A stretch of 64,000 nucleotides of DNA from Methylobacterium sp. C25 (GTDB lineage: Bacteria; Pseudomonadota; Alphaproteobacteria; Rhizobiales; Beijerinckiaceae): contig NZ_JAAUVI010000001.1 in assembly GCF_021352225.1 (NCBI RefSeq), positions 248,001 through 312,000 on the forward strand, written 5' to 3'. How positions within the stretch are numbered: position 1 is the stretch's first letter; every line of letters starts with the position of its first letter. Under the pieces are notes generated by a model. The model had not been told where the DNA came from and did not search any database. It saw nothing but the letters and a program-made list of their open reading frames with translations. The translations under genes were made by a program, and so were the position numbers. Of this stretch, positions 23,171-32,414 are shown one piece after another.

Positions 23171-23460
23171 CGTGCCGCGCTCCGTCGGGTGCATCGGCCG
23201 CGGCTCATGCAGTCTCGAAAACCACGGCTTCGGTAGCACTGCTCCACTCCCGGGACGGGTGGAGCGTCAGCGCTCCCGCTGACTTCGGCTGCTCTCGACC
23301 CAACCGCGTCATACATTCGGGGCCGTGCGGTTCCCGAAAACGGGCATTGGCTTGGCCGAAGCGCCTCGATGGCGCCGCGGTCCGATCACTGCGCCCACCT
23401 GTCATTGGCCGACAGGGCTTCGGGCGCGGCATGCGACGCAAAGCCAAAATGGTTTCGCCA

Positions 23461-23559
23461 CTAGGCACCCCACAGAACGCCGACCGAGCTGATGACTGTC
23501 GTTGCAAGACCGAGGCCGAAGACGACCGCCGTCGCGTAGGTGATGAGCTTGAGAACCAT
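23461..23559 (-). CDS. Predicted 32-aa single-pass membrane microprotein
   Basis: Very short frame encoding 32 residues. It begins MVLKLITYATAVVFGLG and ends VGVLWGA; nearly all of it is hydrophobic, so one membrane-spanning helix is likely. An AGAAGG ribosome site lies 10 bases before the ATG. It begins 22 bases after the stop of the exported 89-aa protein on the same strand, which suggests one transcript. No family is recognised. Codon use fits the surrounding genome, but a frame this short cannot be proved by inspection. Confidence 0.5.
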   Translation of the reverse strand: MVLKLITYATAVVFGLGLATTVISSVGVLWGA

Positions 23560-23580
23560 ACTGTGCACGCCTTCTCGAAA

Positions 23581-23850
23581 TCAGCAGAGGTTGCCGCCTG
23601 AGGTCTGACCGTATTGCTTGACCGGGAAATTCTGCTGGTTGGCATTGCCCTCGCTCGCCGAGGACATCGGGCAGCCGGTGAAGCGTGGGTGGTCGTGAGC
23701 ACCGAGCGGCTGCGCACGGTAGTGCTCATAGGAGGGGGCCGGCGCAACGCGCTCGGCACGGCCAGGATCGAGAGATGCCATCGCGGAAGAGAGCGGAGCT
23801 ACGGAGCCAAGCATAAGGAAGGAAACGGCAACGGCGATTCGCGTTCTCAT
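23581..23850 (-). CDS. Small exported protein of unknown function
   Basis: Protein of 89 aa with a clear signal peptide (MRTRIAVAVSFLMLGS, then cleavage near SAMA-S). The mature part is polar, with a pair of cysteines (GCPM and the C-terminal GGNLC) that could form a disulfide. A GGAG site lies about 13 bases upstream of the ATG. It is followed on the same strand by the 32-aa membrane microprotein. Confidence 0.65.
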   Translation of the reverse strand: MRTRIAVAVSFLMLGSVAPLSSAMASLDPGRAERVAPAPSYEHYRAQPLGAHDHPRFTGCPMSSASEGNANQQNFPVKQYGQTSGGNLC

Positions 23851-24145
23851 GATGATGATTGTGCTCCTAGGGGTGATGCGACCCAGGTCGTGGGTTCGTT
23901 TCTATTGCGGTTCGTAGAATATATAGAATGATAATCCGTCGATGAGTGCCAGATCGCACGGTAGAGTCAGGATTAAAAATATTTACCTATGCATATGCGG
24001 TGATTTTGCAGTAGTCTTTTCAGGATTTGATGCATTTTATATTGAATACTATGGATTAAAAACTGATTGAGGAGATGCAAGCTTCGTGTAAGGACAGCGG
24101 TCTTCGCCGCTGTCTGATGGGCCAAAACGACCGCACACGCTGATC
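23851..24145. other. AT-rich intergenic stretch
   Basis: No gene is recognised. Bases 23910-24070 are strikingly AT-rich for this genome, with runs such as TAAAAATATTTA and TGCATTTTATATTG. They may hold promoter elements of the exported-protein gene to the left, or be a remnant of acquired DNA. No repeats or integrase fragments were seen. Confidence 0.5.
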
Positions 24146-24892
24146 CTAGGCGACCCGGAAGACCGGTCGCGTGTCCGGAGGAGCATCCGGAGTGGGCGAG
24201 ACACCAGCGATAAGCGGGCTGTTCGGGTAGGCGACGACAAGGAAGGCGCCGATGATCGAAAGTCCGAGTGCGAGAGCGATCGGGAAGAGAAAAGCCATCT
24301 CACCAAAATGTACCTGGAGAATGCCGCCGATGACGGCTCCGACGCTCAGCGCGGCCCAGAGAGGCGCCTGGATCCAGAACGACGCAGCTGGCCGGTGCAA
24401 AAGAAGATTGGCCAGTCCTGTGCCAAACCGAACCACGGCTCCGGTGACATAGGTCAATGCGATGCTGCGGCCGCCTTCGTCCTGAAGCGTAGCGTTCTGC
24501 ATCCCAAGCGCGAGCACGATCGGATAGGCGCTCAGCGGCAACGCGTCTGTGCCCACGGGCAACAGCAGACCAAACGACATGATAATGGCCTGCAATCCAA
24601 GGAGGATCGGCAATCGCCAGCGCCCAACCCCTGCGGCGATCAGCGTCCCGAGGAAAGCTCCGAAGCAGAAGAGCGCGATAACGCTCGCGACCCGCGCGGC
24701 GCTCGACCATTCCATGAGGGCCATGGAGACGCCGAAACGGGTCGTATTCCCAGACATGAATGAGACGAAGAGCTGCGAGAACTCTAGGAAACCTATCGAG
24801 TCGGTGCAGCCAGCGAGCCCTGCCAAGATCACGGCAAGCGGAATGCGCGAGGTCGAACTCGCTGGAAACGAATAGTCCGCAGTTGAACTCAT
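24146..24892 (-). CDS. DUF1275 (YoaK-like) membrane protein
   Basis: Integral membrane protein of 248 aa with about six hydrophobic segments. The hallmark of the family is in the first helices: AGCTDSIGFLEFSQLFVSFMSGNTT. The function of DUF1275 proteins is not established. The ATG at 24892 has a GAGGAG site just upstream and gives the usual family length; upstream in-frame ATGs at 24922 and 25075 would add residues without family features. The gene lies between two AT-rich stretches. Confidence 0.85.
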   Translation of the reverse strand: MSSTADYSFPASSTSRIPLAVILAGLAGCTDSIGFLEFSQLFVSFMSGNTTRFGVSMALMEWSSAARVASVIALFCFGAFLGTLIAAGVGRWRLPILLGLQAIIMSFGLLLPVGTDALPLSAYPIVLALGMQNATLQDEGGRSIALTYVTGAVVRFGTGLANLLLHRPAASFWIQAPLWAALSVGAVIGGILQVHFGEMAFLFPIALALGLSIIGAFLVVAYPNSPLIAGVSPTPDAPPDTRPVFRVA

Positions 24893-24978
24893 ACACTCCT
24901 CGAAAAGCGCATCTGAAGTCATAGAAAAGCGCTCTCGAACCAGTTGCGTCCGAGAGCGCCGTGGATCCCCGACAGGTG

Positions 24979-25248
24979 TCAGCCGGCAGGCGATGCTTGC
25001 ATATTGGAGGATCGATAGAGCGTTCGACCGAGTGTGATCGGCGACACGCCCGGTAACATTCCCGCCATACCCCATCCCTGCTTGCCGACGACAGGCGATG
25101 CGTCCGTCACGGTTACGGGCGTTTCCGCTTTATGGGTATTCGCCTTGTTGCTTTGAGACAGCACAATGGCCAATGCCGCCAAGATTGCGATGCGCCAACG
25201 AAGTTCAAATGGCACTTTCCATCCAGAAGAATTATCTTCTCTATCCAT
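24979..25248 (-). CDS. Small hypothetical membrane-anchored protein
   Basis: Possible protein of 89 aa with one hydrophobic segment (RIAILAALAIVLSQS) after a charged N-terminus, and a polar tail containing GWGMAGMLPGVSP. A GGAGAG site lies about 11 bases upstream of the ATG. No family is recognised. It is on the same strand as the DUF1275 gene, 86 bases upstream of it. Confidence 0.42.
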   Translation of the reverse strand: MDREDNSSGWKVPFELRWRIAILAALAIVLSQSNKANTHKAETPVTVTDASPVVGKQGWGMAGMLPGVSPITLGRTLYRSSNMQASPAG

Positions 25249-25540
25249 ACGCGGTGTGCTCTCCGACTACTGCGCGATCACGACTGCATATAGATCGTCG
25301 AATCTCGCAGCACGTGCGGATTGTCACGCAGCTTAGCGATAAAATTATTCCCAAGAATCTTGAAAACCCTTCAGCTATACAAATTCTCGCCCAGCTCGTG
25401 CGCCTGCCGGCGGTCGCTGACACTGTCCGCGGCGGCATGCGTGTGAAGCACGATCCATGGGCTTCCGAGACCGTACAGCCGCGTCACCTGCGTGGCTCTC
25501 GGCGATCACCTCCTCTTCGAGCCCGGACCGCTTGACTGCT

Positions 25541-25772
25541 GGTTCAGCCGAGCTGGCAGCAAGTCGCCTGGCGTTCGTGATCGCAGGCTTGGCCACGGCC
25601 GCTTGGGCTCCGATCGTGCCCTACGCCGCGGGGCGCTCGGGTTTGGACGATGGCGGTCGCGCTGCCGCTCGTGTTTGTCCTTTCGAGCTTCGCCGGTCTC
25701 GCGCTCGCGCTGCTTAGCTGATCGTGGCGTCGATGCTGGTGGTGGTCGCAGCAAGCACTCTACGCGTTCGAA
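25541..25772 (+). pseudogene. Decayed MFS transporter fragment
   Basis: Pieces of an MFS permease survive in three different frames. 25541-25657 reads as a typical first membrane helix (LAFVIAGLATAAWAPIVPYA, then GLDDGG). 25650-25718 reads in the next frame as MAVALPLVFVLSSFAGLALA and stops. 25719 to about 25772 continues as another hydrophobic stretch (VASMLVVVAAS). No ribosome site or full-length frame remains, and most of the protein is missing. The rest of 25249-25902 holds nothing recognisable. Confidence 0.5.
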
Positions 25773-25902
25773 CCGAGGCGGCGGCATCGGATGACTGCTT
25801 TGCCGGCCTCTTGTCCGGAAAGCGGACCGGCACGATTCCACACTCTGCGGACGTCGCGAGTGGGTGCCAAGCGTCAGATTTTGACCACTAGGTCTGCTCT
25901 GA

Positions 25903-27120
25903 TTACCAGGATCGACCCGCGCCGCTCCAAGCGATGCCGAGATGCCGCGCCACCGTCGCGCCGATATCGGCAAAGGTGTCGCGGCGGCCGATCGGCCCGG
26001 TCGCGACCTCCGGCCCGAAGGCCAGGATCGGTACCTGTTCCCGGGTATGCTCGGTGCCGTGCCAGGTCGGGTCGTTGCCGTGGTCGGCGGTAATCACGCA
26101 GAGATCGCCCGACCGCAAAGCCGCCCGGATCTCCGGGAGGCGGGCATCGAAAGCTTCGAGCTCGGCAGCGTAGCCGGGCACGTCTCGGCGGTGGCCGTGC
26201 TCGGTGTCGAAATCCACGAGGTTCACGAAGACGAAGCCGCCATCGCCGAGGGTCGCGAGCGCGGCGAGCGCCACATCGACCCCGGCCGCGTTGCCGGCCG
26301 TCTTCACCTCGCGGCCGGTGCCGCGATGGGCGAAGATGTCGCCGATCTTGCCGACGGTCACCACGTCGCGGCCGGCGGCCGTCAGCCGGTCGAGCAAGGT
26401 GTCGCCCGGTGGCGCGACCGAGAAATCCTTGCGGTTCTTCGTGCGACGAAAGCCTTCGGATTCAGAACCGACGAACGGCCGCGCGATCACCCGGCCGACA
26501 CGCCAGTGGTCGCAAAGGGTGCGCGCGATGCGGCAGACCTCGTAGAGCCGGTCGAGTCCGAAGCTCTCCTCGTGCGCGGCGATCTGGAACACACTGTCCG
26601 CAGAGGTGTAGCAGATCGGCTTGCCCGTCCGGACATGCTCGGCGCCGAACCGTTCGATGATCGTGATGCCCGAGGCATGGCTGTCACCGAGGATCCCCGG
26701 CAATCCGGCCTCCTCGACGAGAGCCGAGACCAGCTCGGCGGGAAAAGCCGGCTGCGTATCGGGAAAATGCCCCCAATCCTCGAGCATCGGCAGCCCGGCG
26801 ATCTCCCAGTGGCCCGAGGGCGTGTCCTTGCCGGCCGCCGTCTCCACGGCATGGCCGTAAGCGCCCTCGACCGCGCCGACGGGTTCCAGCCCCGGCGGTA
26901 CGCGGCCCGTGGCGCCCTCGGCGGCGAGGCCGAGGCCGAGGGCGGTCAGGTTGGGAAGACGCAGCGGGCCTGAGCGCAGGCCGTCACGGTCGCCCTGCCC
27001 GCGCTCACAGGCTTCGGCGATGTGGCCGACCGTATCGGCACCCGCGTCGCCGTAGCGGGCGGCATCCGGGCCGCCGCCGATACCGACGGAATCGAGAACG
27101 ATCAGGAGCGCGCGGGCCAT
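25903..27120 (-). CDS. deoB: Phosphopentomutase
   Basis: Alkaline-phosphatase-superfamily enzyme of 405 aa that interconverts ribose-1-phosphate or deoxyribose-1-phosphate with the 5-phosphates in nucleoside salvage. The metal-binding start [11 protein letters not shown] is present, and the C-terminal cluster [18 protein letters not shown] supplies further metal ligands. It starts six bases after the stop of the yejF-type ABC gene, so the two are likely one transcript. Confidence 0.96.
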   Translation of the reverse strand: MARALLIVLDSVGIGGGPDAARYGDAGADTVGHIAEACERGQGDRDGLRSGPLRLPNLTALGLGLAAEGATGRVPPGLEPVGAVEGAYGHAVETAAGKDTPSGHWEIAGLPMLEDWGHFPDTQPAFPAELVSALVEEAGLPGILGDSHASGITIIERFGAEHVRTGKPICYTSADSVFQIAAHEESFGLDRLYEVCRIARTLCDHWRVGRVIARPFVGSESEGFRRTKNRKDFSVAPPGDTLLDRLTAAGRDVVTVGKIGDIFAHRGTGREVKTAGNAAGVDVALAALATLGDGGFVFVNLVDFDTEHGHRRDVPGYAAELEAFDARLPEIRAALRSGDLCVITADHGNDPTWHGTEHTREQVPILAFGPEVATGPIGRRDTFADIGATVARHLGIAWSGAGRSW

Positions 27121-27126
27121 GGCAGC

Positions 27127-28776
27127 TCAGGCCGGAACGGCGTCGGCGACCGGCGTGGCTCCGTCATCCACGGTCTCGGCCTCCATGTCGAAGGCGGCCG
27201 CGAACAGGGTGCGGGTGTACTCTGTCTTCGGCCGGGCGAAGATCTCGGAGGCCGGCCCCTCCTCGACCACGCGGCCGTTCTGCATGACCAGCACGTAGTT
27301 CGCGAGCGCGCGCACCACCTTCAGGTCGTGACTGATGAACAGGTAGGCGAGGCCGCGCTCGCGCTGCAGGTCGCGCAGCAGCGTCACGATCTGCGCCTGG
27401 ACCGAACGGTCGAGGGCCGAGGTCGGCTCGTCTAGCACGACGAAGCGCGGGTTCAGCACGATGGCACGGGCGATGGCGATGCGCTGCCGCTGGCCGCCGG
27501 AGAATTCGTGCGGGTAACGGTCCATCGCCGCCGGATCGAGCCCGACATCGCTCAGCGCCTTCGCCACGATGGTGCGGCGCTCGGCGCGCGACTTCGCCTG
27601 CCCCTGCACCACGAGCCCTTCGGCGACGATATCGGCCACCGACATGCGCGGCGACAGCGAGCCGTAGGGGTCCTGGAAGACCACCTGCATGTCCCGCCGC
27701 AGCGGCCGCATGGCGCCCACGGACAGGGCCTCGATCGGCTTGCCGAGGAAGACGATCGGCCCTTCGGAGGCCGTGAGGCGCAGAAGCGCGAGGCCGAGCG
27801 TGGTCTTGCCGGAGCCGGATTCGCCGACGACGCCGATGGTCTCGCCCTGGCGCACGGCGAGGCTCACGCCGTCCACCGCCTTCACGTAGTCGGTGGTGCG
27901 CCGGAGCAGGCCCTGCTTGATCGGGAACCAGACCTTGATCGGCCCGGCCTCGACCAGCCGTACCGCCCGTTCGGCGACGGGATTGGCGCGGCCGGTCGGC
28001 TCGGAGGCGAGAAGGCGCTGGGTGTATTCGTGCTGGGGCCGGTCGAACACCTCCGCCACCGGGCCGGCCTCGACGATCCGCCCGCGCAGCATTACGCAGA
28101 CCGAATTCGCGATGCGCCGGACGATGCCGAGATCGTGGGTGATGAACAGCATCGCCATGCCGAGCCGCTTCTGCAGGTCGGCGAGCAGGGTCAGGATCTG
28201 CGCCTGCACGGTGACGTCGAGCGCCGTGGTTGGCTCGTCGGCGACCAGCAGGTCCGGCTCGCAGGCGAGGGCCATGGCGATCATCACGCGCTGGCGCTGG
28301 CCGCCGGACAATTCGTGCGGATAGGCGCCGAGCCGGCGCTCGGCATCGCGGATGCCGACGAGGTCGAGCAGCTCCAGAATGCGCGCCCGCGCCTTCTTGC
28401 CCGTGAGACCGCGATGGAGCTGGAGCACCTCGCCGATCTGCCGCTGGATCGTGTGCAGCGGGTTCAGCGAAGTCATCGGCTCTTGGAAGACCATGGTGAT
28501 GTCGGCGCCGCGCACCTTGCGCAGGTCGCGCTCGGGCAGCGTCAGCAGGTCGCGGCCCTTGAAGACGATGCGCCCGCCCGGATGATGCGCCGCGCCATCG
28601 AGCAGCCGCAGGATCGAGAGCGCCGTCACCGATTTGCCGGACCCGGATTCACCGACCAGCGCCAGCGTCTCGCCCGACGCGATGGTAAAGCTCACGCGAT
28701 CGACGGCCAGGGTTTCGCCCTCCGACGAGCGGAACGCGACCGAGAGATCTTGGACGGAGAGAAGCGGTTCGGACAC
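27127..28776 (-). CDS. yejF: Double-domain peptide ABC transporter ATPase (YejF type)
   Basis: Protein of 549 aa with two complete ABC domains in tandem. Each has Walker A (GESGSGKS near residue 41, GESGSGKTT near 320), a signature ([16 protein letters not shown]) and a Walker B ([24 protein letters not shown]), plus oligopeptide-transporter tails ([16 protein letters not shown]). The match to E. coli YejF, the ATPase of a peptide and microcin C importer, is close throughout. No binding protein or permease gene lies nearby; downstream on the same strand is deoB. The partner subunits must therefore be encoded elsewhere. Confidence 0.88.
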   Translation of the reverse strand: MSEPLLSVQDLSVAFRSSEGETLAVDRVSFTIASGETLALVGESGSGKSVTALSILRLLDGAAHHPGGRIVFKGRDLLTLPERDLRKVRGADITMVFQEPMTSLNPLHTIQRQIGEVLQLHRGLTGKKARARILELLDLVGIRDAERRLGAYPHELSGGQRQRVMIAMALACEPDLLVADEPTTALDVTVQAQILTLLADLQKRLGMAMLFITHDLGIVRRIANSVCVMLRGRIVEAGPVAEVFDRPQHEYTQRLLASEPTGRANPVAERAVRLVEAGPIKVWFPIKQGLLRRTTDYVKAVDGVSLAVRQGETIGVVGESGSGKTTLGLALLRLTASEGPIVFLGKPIEALSVGAMRPLRRDMQVVFQDPYGSLSPRMSVADIVAEGLVVQGQAKSRAERRTIVAKALSDVGLDPAAMDRYPHEFSGGQRQRIAIARAIVLNPRFVVLDEPTSALDRSVQAQIVTLLRDLQRERGLAYLFISHDLKVVRALANYVLVMQNGRVVEEGPASEIFARPKTEYTRTLFAAAFDMEAETVDDGATPVADAVPA

Positions 28777-28947
28777 GAGCGCTCAACAGTGTCGGCGAAT
28801 GCGATCGGCGCCACCGGGCGGCAGGCCTCGCCGCCGGGTTATAGCGCTCCCATGCCCCAGGGCGAAGAGCGGCCCGCGGGCGCGCCCGCCGTGATTGTCC
28901 GGCCCGATCCTGCTAGCAGAGCCTGAGAAGCGGGCGGGGCTGACCGG

Positions 28948-29886
28948 GTGCGCGTGCGAACGATCCTTTGTCTTGCTGTTGCCGCGGCGATCGCGATGAC
29001 GTCGGGGGCTGCCCGTGCCCAGGGCGACGGCGAGACCGTCACCCAGGCCCTCTGCCGGCTGATCGAGGGTTCGGCGCGGGCTCGCTCCATCCCGGTGCCT
29101 TTCCTGACCCGTCTGATCTTCCGCGAGAGCGCCTTTCGCGTGAATGCGGTCAGCCCCGTCGGCGCGCAGGGCGTGGCGCAGTTCATGCCGGGCACGGCCA
29201 AGGAGCGGGGCCTGCTCGACCCGTTCGATCCGGAGCAGGCCATCCCGCACGCAGCGCATCTCCTGGCCGATCTGCGCAGCCAGTTCGGAAATCTCGGCCT
29301 CGCCGCCGCCGCCTATAACGGAGGGGCCGGCCGGGTCTCGTCCTGGCTCGCCGGGAAGGGCGGCCTGCCCGCGGAGACCCGCGCCTACGTCATCGCCTTG
29401 ACCGGCCACCCGGCCGAGGATTGGCGCCCTTCAGGTGTCGAGATGGCCCCGCTGGAAGGCGCCCCGAAGGCGGCGGAGGCCGCCAAGTCCGATGCGAAGC
29501 CGCAGGACACGGCCGGCGAGGCCGCGAAGGAGGTCGAGGCCGAACCGGCTCAGACCTGCCTCCAGGTCACCGCCCTCCTGCGCATCCCCTCGCGCGGCGA
29601 CCGCTTCGCCCTGCCGGTCGAGGGCGGCGTGACGGCGCCCTGGGGCATCCAGCTCGCCGGCAACTTTTCGAAATCCCTGGCGCTGGCGAGTTTTTCGCGG
29701 ACACGCTCCCGCTATGCCGGGGTGATCGGCTCGGTGCGCCCAATGATCATCGGCACGCGCCTGCGCTCCCGCGGGACGCGCGCCTTCTACCGGATCCGCA
29801 TCCCGGCCGAGACGCGCGCGGCGGGCGAAATCCTGTGCGGGCACATCCGCAAGGCGGGGGGCGCCTGCATCGTGCTCAAAACATGA
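28948..29886 (+). CDS. Lytic transglycosylase with C-terminal SPOR-like domain
   Basis: Exported protein of 312 aa. A signal peptide (residues 1-24, ending ARA) is followed by an SLT domain with catalytic E60 in RLIFRESAF and the family motifs GVAQFMPGTAKERG and AAAYNGGAGRV. An Ala/Lys/Glu-rich linker leads to a C-terminal domain of about 80 aa (PWGIQLAGNFSKSLALASF and then YRIRIPAETRAAGEILCGHI) that has the look of a SPOR domain, which binds denuded septal peptidoglycan. It would cleave peptidoglycan in the periplasm, possibly at division sites. The start is GTG at 28948. Confidence 0.85.
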   Translation: MRVRTILCLAVAAAIAMTSGAARAQGDGETVTQALCRLIEGSARARSIPVPFLTRLIFRESAFRVNAVSPVGAQGVAQFMPGTAKERGLLDPFDPEQAIPHAAHLLADLRSQFGNLGLAAAAYNGGAGRVSSWLAGKGGLPAETRAYVIALTGHPAEDWRPSGVEMAPLEGAPKAAEAAKSDAKPQDTAGEAAKEVEAEPAQTCLQVTALLRIPSRGDRFALPVEGGVTAPWGIQLAGNFSKSLALASFSRTRSRYAGVIGSVRPMIIGTRLRSRGTRAFYRIRIPAETRAAGEILCGHIRKAGGACIVLKT

Positions 29887-30007
29887 TGCGCGTGCTCACC
29901 GGGAACATCGCCGGAGTGCGCACGGCGTCGGCCGCGTTTCGCGGCGGCCTTGAAACCGCCCCGTCTGCCCCCTCAATTGCGCTCGCAAGCCAATCCCTTG
30001 GAGACGC

Positions 30008-30913
30008 ATGATCCGGGTCCTCGTCGCAGCGCTCTCGTTCGGCTGCCTCCTGCTCTCCGCGCTCGGCCTGTCCGGCTGCTCGCCCCTTGCCCTGTTCGAT
30101 GCCCTCGGCCCGCGCGATGCCGGCGCCCGCCTCTCGCTGAAGGACGCCGCCTACGGTGAGGACCCGCGCCAGCGCCTCGACGTGTTCACGCCCGTCGGTG
30201 ACGTCAGGAATGCCCCGGTGCTGGTTTTCTTCTACGGAGGCTCCTGGAAGAGTGGATCGAAAGAAGATTATGCTTTCGTCGCGCAGGCTTTGGCCGCGCA
30301 GGGCTTCGTGACGGTGCTGCCGGATTACCGGCTCTACCCGCAGGTGCGCTTCCCCGATTTCCTCGACGACGGCGCGCGGGCCATCGCCTGGGCCCGCGAC
30401 CACATCGCGGCCTATGGCGGCGACCCGAAGAAGATCGTCCTCGCGGGCCATTCGGCCGGCGCCTACAACGCCGTGATGCTCGCTTTGGACCCGACCTATC
30501 TGCGTCGCGCCGGCGTCGAGCCGCGCAGCATCCGCGCCGTCGCCGGCCTCTCCGGCCCCTACGATTTCTTCCCCTTCGACCAGAGCACCTCGATCGACGT
30601 GTTCGGGCAGGCGCCCGACCCGAGGGCGACCCAGCCCATCAATTTCGCCGGCCCGAACTCGCCGCCGACGTTCCTGGCCACCGGCGACGCCGACAAGACG
30701 GTCCGCCCAGCCAACACCAGGAACCTCGCGGCGCGGCTGCGCGACATGCGCGTCGGAGTACAGGAGCGGATCTATCCCGGCCTCGACCATGCCGACACGC
30801 TGCTCGCGCTCTCGATCACCTTCCGCTCGAAGGCGCCCGAACTCTCCGAGATGGCGGCCTTCCTCCACCAGCATGCCGAGCGCCGACAGCTGAGCTCGGT
30901 GCGGATGCGCTAG
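30008..30913 (+). CDS. Lipoprotein alpha/beta hydrolase (esterase)
   Basis: Protein of 301 aa with a lipoprotein signal ending in LSGC (Cys 23). The alpha/beta-hydrolase core shows an oxyanion motif FFYGGSW (replacing the more common HGG), a nucleophile elbow GHSAG, an acid DADKTV and a histidine GLDHADT. It fits the BD-FAE or kynurenine-formamidase-like esterases; the substrate is unknown. Its stop overlaps that of the convergent thioesterase gene in CTAG (30910-30913). Confidence 0.87.
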   Translation: MIRVLVAALSFGCLLLSALGLSGCSPLALFDALGPRDAGARLSLKDAAYGEDPRQRLDVFTPVGDVRNAPVLVFFYGGSWKSGSKEDYAFVAQALAAQGFVTVLPDYRLYPQVRFPDFLDDGARAIAWARDHIAAYGGDPKKIVLAGHSAGAYNAVMLALDPTYLRRAGVEPRSIRAVAGLSGPYDFFPFDQSTSIDVFGQAPDPRATQPINFAGPNSPPTFLATGDADKTVRPANTRNLAARLRDMRVGVQERIYPGLDHADTLLALSITFRSKAPELSEMAAFLHQHAERRQLSSVRMR

Positions 30914-31323
30914 CCCCCCTCTGGTGGCACCGGCCTCGGGCGGCGATCCGACCCGATCGCGACGAAGGTGAAGAGCGCCTGCGTGACCTTCATCGTCTCT
31001 TCGCTTTCGCGCTCCCGCCGCCAGACCTCGACCTGGATCTTGAGCGACGTCCGCCCCACCGAGACGATCCAGGCATAAAGGCTGACCTCGTCACCCACGA
31101 AGACCGGGTGATGGAAGGTCATCGCCTCCGCCGCGATGGTGGCGCAGCGGCCCCGCGAGCGCCGCGCGGCGACGTTGCCGGCCGCGAGGTCCATCTGGGC
31201 CATCAGCCAGCCGCCGAAGATGTCGCCGGCCGGGTTGGTATCGGCCGGCATGGCAACGGTGCGGATCACGGGCGGCCCGCGATCGACGGGCTGGCCTGCC
31301 GACCCGGCTTGATCTTCGCTCAT
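30910..31323 (-). CDS. Acyl-CoA thioesterase (YciA/hotdog family)
   Basis: Hotdog-fold thioesterase of 137 aa, predicted to hydrolyse acyl-CoA in the cytoplasm. The active-site region NPAGDIFGGWLMAQMD is typical of YciA-like enzymes, followed by MTFHHPVFVGDEV and the closing strand IQVEVWRRE. The chain length preferred cannot be told. It is convergent with the lipoprotein hydrolase and shares its stop bases. Confidence 0.93.
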   Translation of the reverse strand: MSEDQAGSAGQPVDRGPPVIRTVAMPADTNPAGDIFGGWLMAQMDLAAGNVAARRSRGRCATIAAEAMTFHHPVFVGDEVSLYAWIVSVGRTSLKIQVEVWRRERESEETMKVTQALFTFVAIGSDRRPRPVPPEGG

Positions 31324-31423
31324 CCTGGCTCTCCGTCACGCGCAGCAACTCTTGCCTGCGCCTTGCGCCGAGCATGCCACGGCCCAAGCCCAAGCACAGG
31401 AGCCCCCTAGAGCGATCAGGTCA

Positions 31424-31630
31424 TCAGCCCCTACGGACGGCGTGTGACAGGCCGACGATGGAGGCGCCGGGGACCGAGGCGATGTCCGGTCCGTCCAACA
31501 CCATCACGTGTGGGGCGGGCCGCTCGCTGATGGCGGCGAAGACGAGCAGTCCGATGCTCAGGAGCACATGCGGCAGCACCAGCGGGATGCCCCAGCGGAC
31601 TTTCGGGAAGGTGATGAGTGGCCGAGCCAT
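31424..31630 (-). CDS. Small membrane protein of unknown function
   Basis: Protein of 68 aa with one strong hydrophobic segment (GIPLVLPHVLLSIGLLVFAA) near the N-terminus and a short polar tail. A GGAG site lies eight bases before the ATG at 31630. No family is recognised. Confidence 0.5.
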   Translation of the reverse strand: MARPLITFPKVRWGIPLVLPHVLLSIGLLVFAAISERPAPHVMVLDGPDIASVPGASIVGLSHAVRRG

Positions 31631-31887
31631 CGCTGCATCTCCATGGCCCTCGACGGATGATCCGGTCGGGCGATGGCGATGGGTCGTGGCGGCGGCGCGA
31701 ATGGTTCATCGGCCAACAAAAAAAGGCGTGCGGCGACGCGTTCCTCTCAACGCGAGCTTTCGACATCGGATGAAGCGTCGGGCCGACAAAAAAAGTTTCG
31801 AGGTTCGATGAACCGGCGGCGGGTCAGGCACGACACAGCCATATCCGGACCGCGATGGGCGGGCCGGCCTCTTCAGGGAAACAGGCC

Positions 31888-32211
31888 ATGTCGCTGCTCT
31901 CCGCTATCTCAGCTCCTCGCGCTCGCAAGATCGTTCTCGTCGCCGTCTCCGCCTCGATGATCGGCGCCGGCATCGGCGCTCCGACCTCGGCCAGCGCATT
32001 CCATCTGCCGTGCTGGAAGTTCGGAACCTGCAAGCCAGGCCCCAAGTCCTTCCCGGGCTACGGCGCTGCAGCCATTGCCGGCGGCTTCGCCCTCGGAGCG
32101 ATCGCGGCGAGCGCCGCCAATGCGGACAGCGAGGATTGCGCCATCGAGCGCCGCCGTGCCTTCGACGAAGATGGCAATATTTACTACCGCCGGGTCCGCG
32201 TCTGCGAGTGA
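31888..32211 (+). CDS. Small exported protein of unknown function
   Basis: Protein of 107 aa with a signal peptide (IVLVAVSASMIGAGIGAP, cleavage near ASA-F). The mature part has a CWKFGTC motif, a Gly/Ala-rich hydrophobic segment (AAAIAGGFALGAIAASAA) and a Cys near the C-terminus, so disulfides are likely. The ATG at 31888 follows AGGGAAAC; an upstream ATG at 31855 would put 11 extra residues before the signal. Function unknown. Confidence 0.72.
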   Translation: MSLLSAISAPRARKIVLVAVSASMIGAGIGAPTSASAFHLPCWKFGTCKPGPKSFPGYGAAAIAGGFALGAIAASAANADSEDCAIERRRAFDEDGNIYYRRVRVCE

Positions 32212-32414
32212 ATCCTCTCACGAACCCGGCGAAGATGACGGGCGGGGCGTTTTCGGCGTCTCGCCCGATCTGCATGTTTCGACCAGCGGCATACGAGTGT
32301 TCGCAAGATCGAAGCCCGCATGGACGCGGGTTGGTCATTCGGACAAAGTGAGCGCCTCGCGCAGATGTTCAATCGAGGCGAGTCGAGGCGCCGAGGTCGG
32401 GAAGGATCGGGGAA

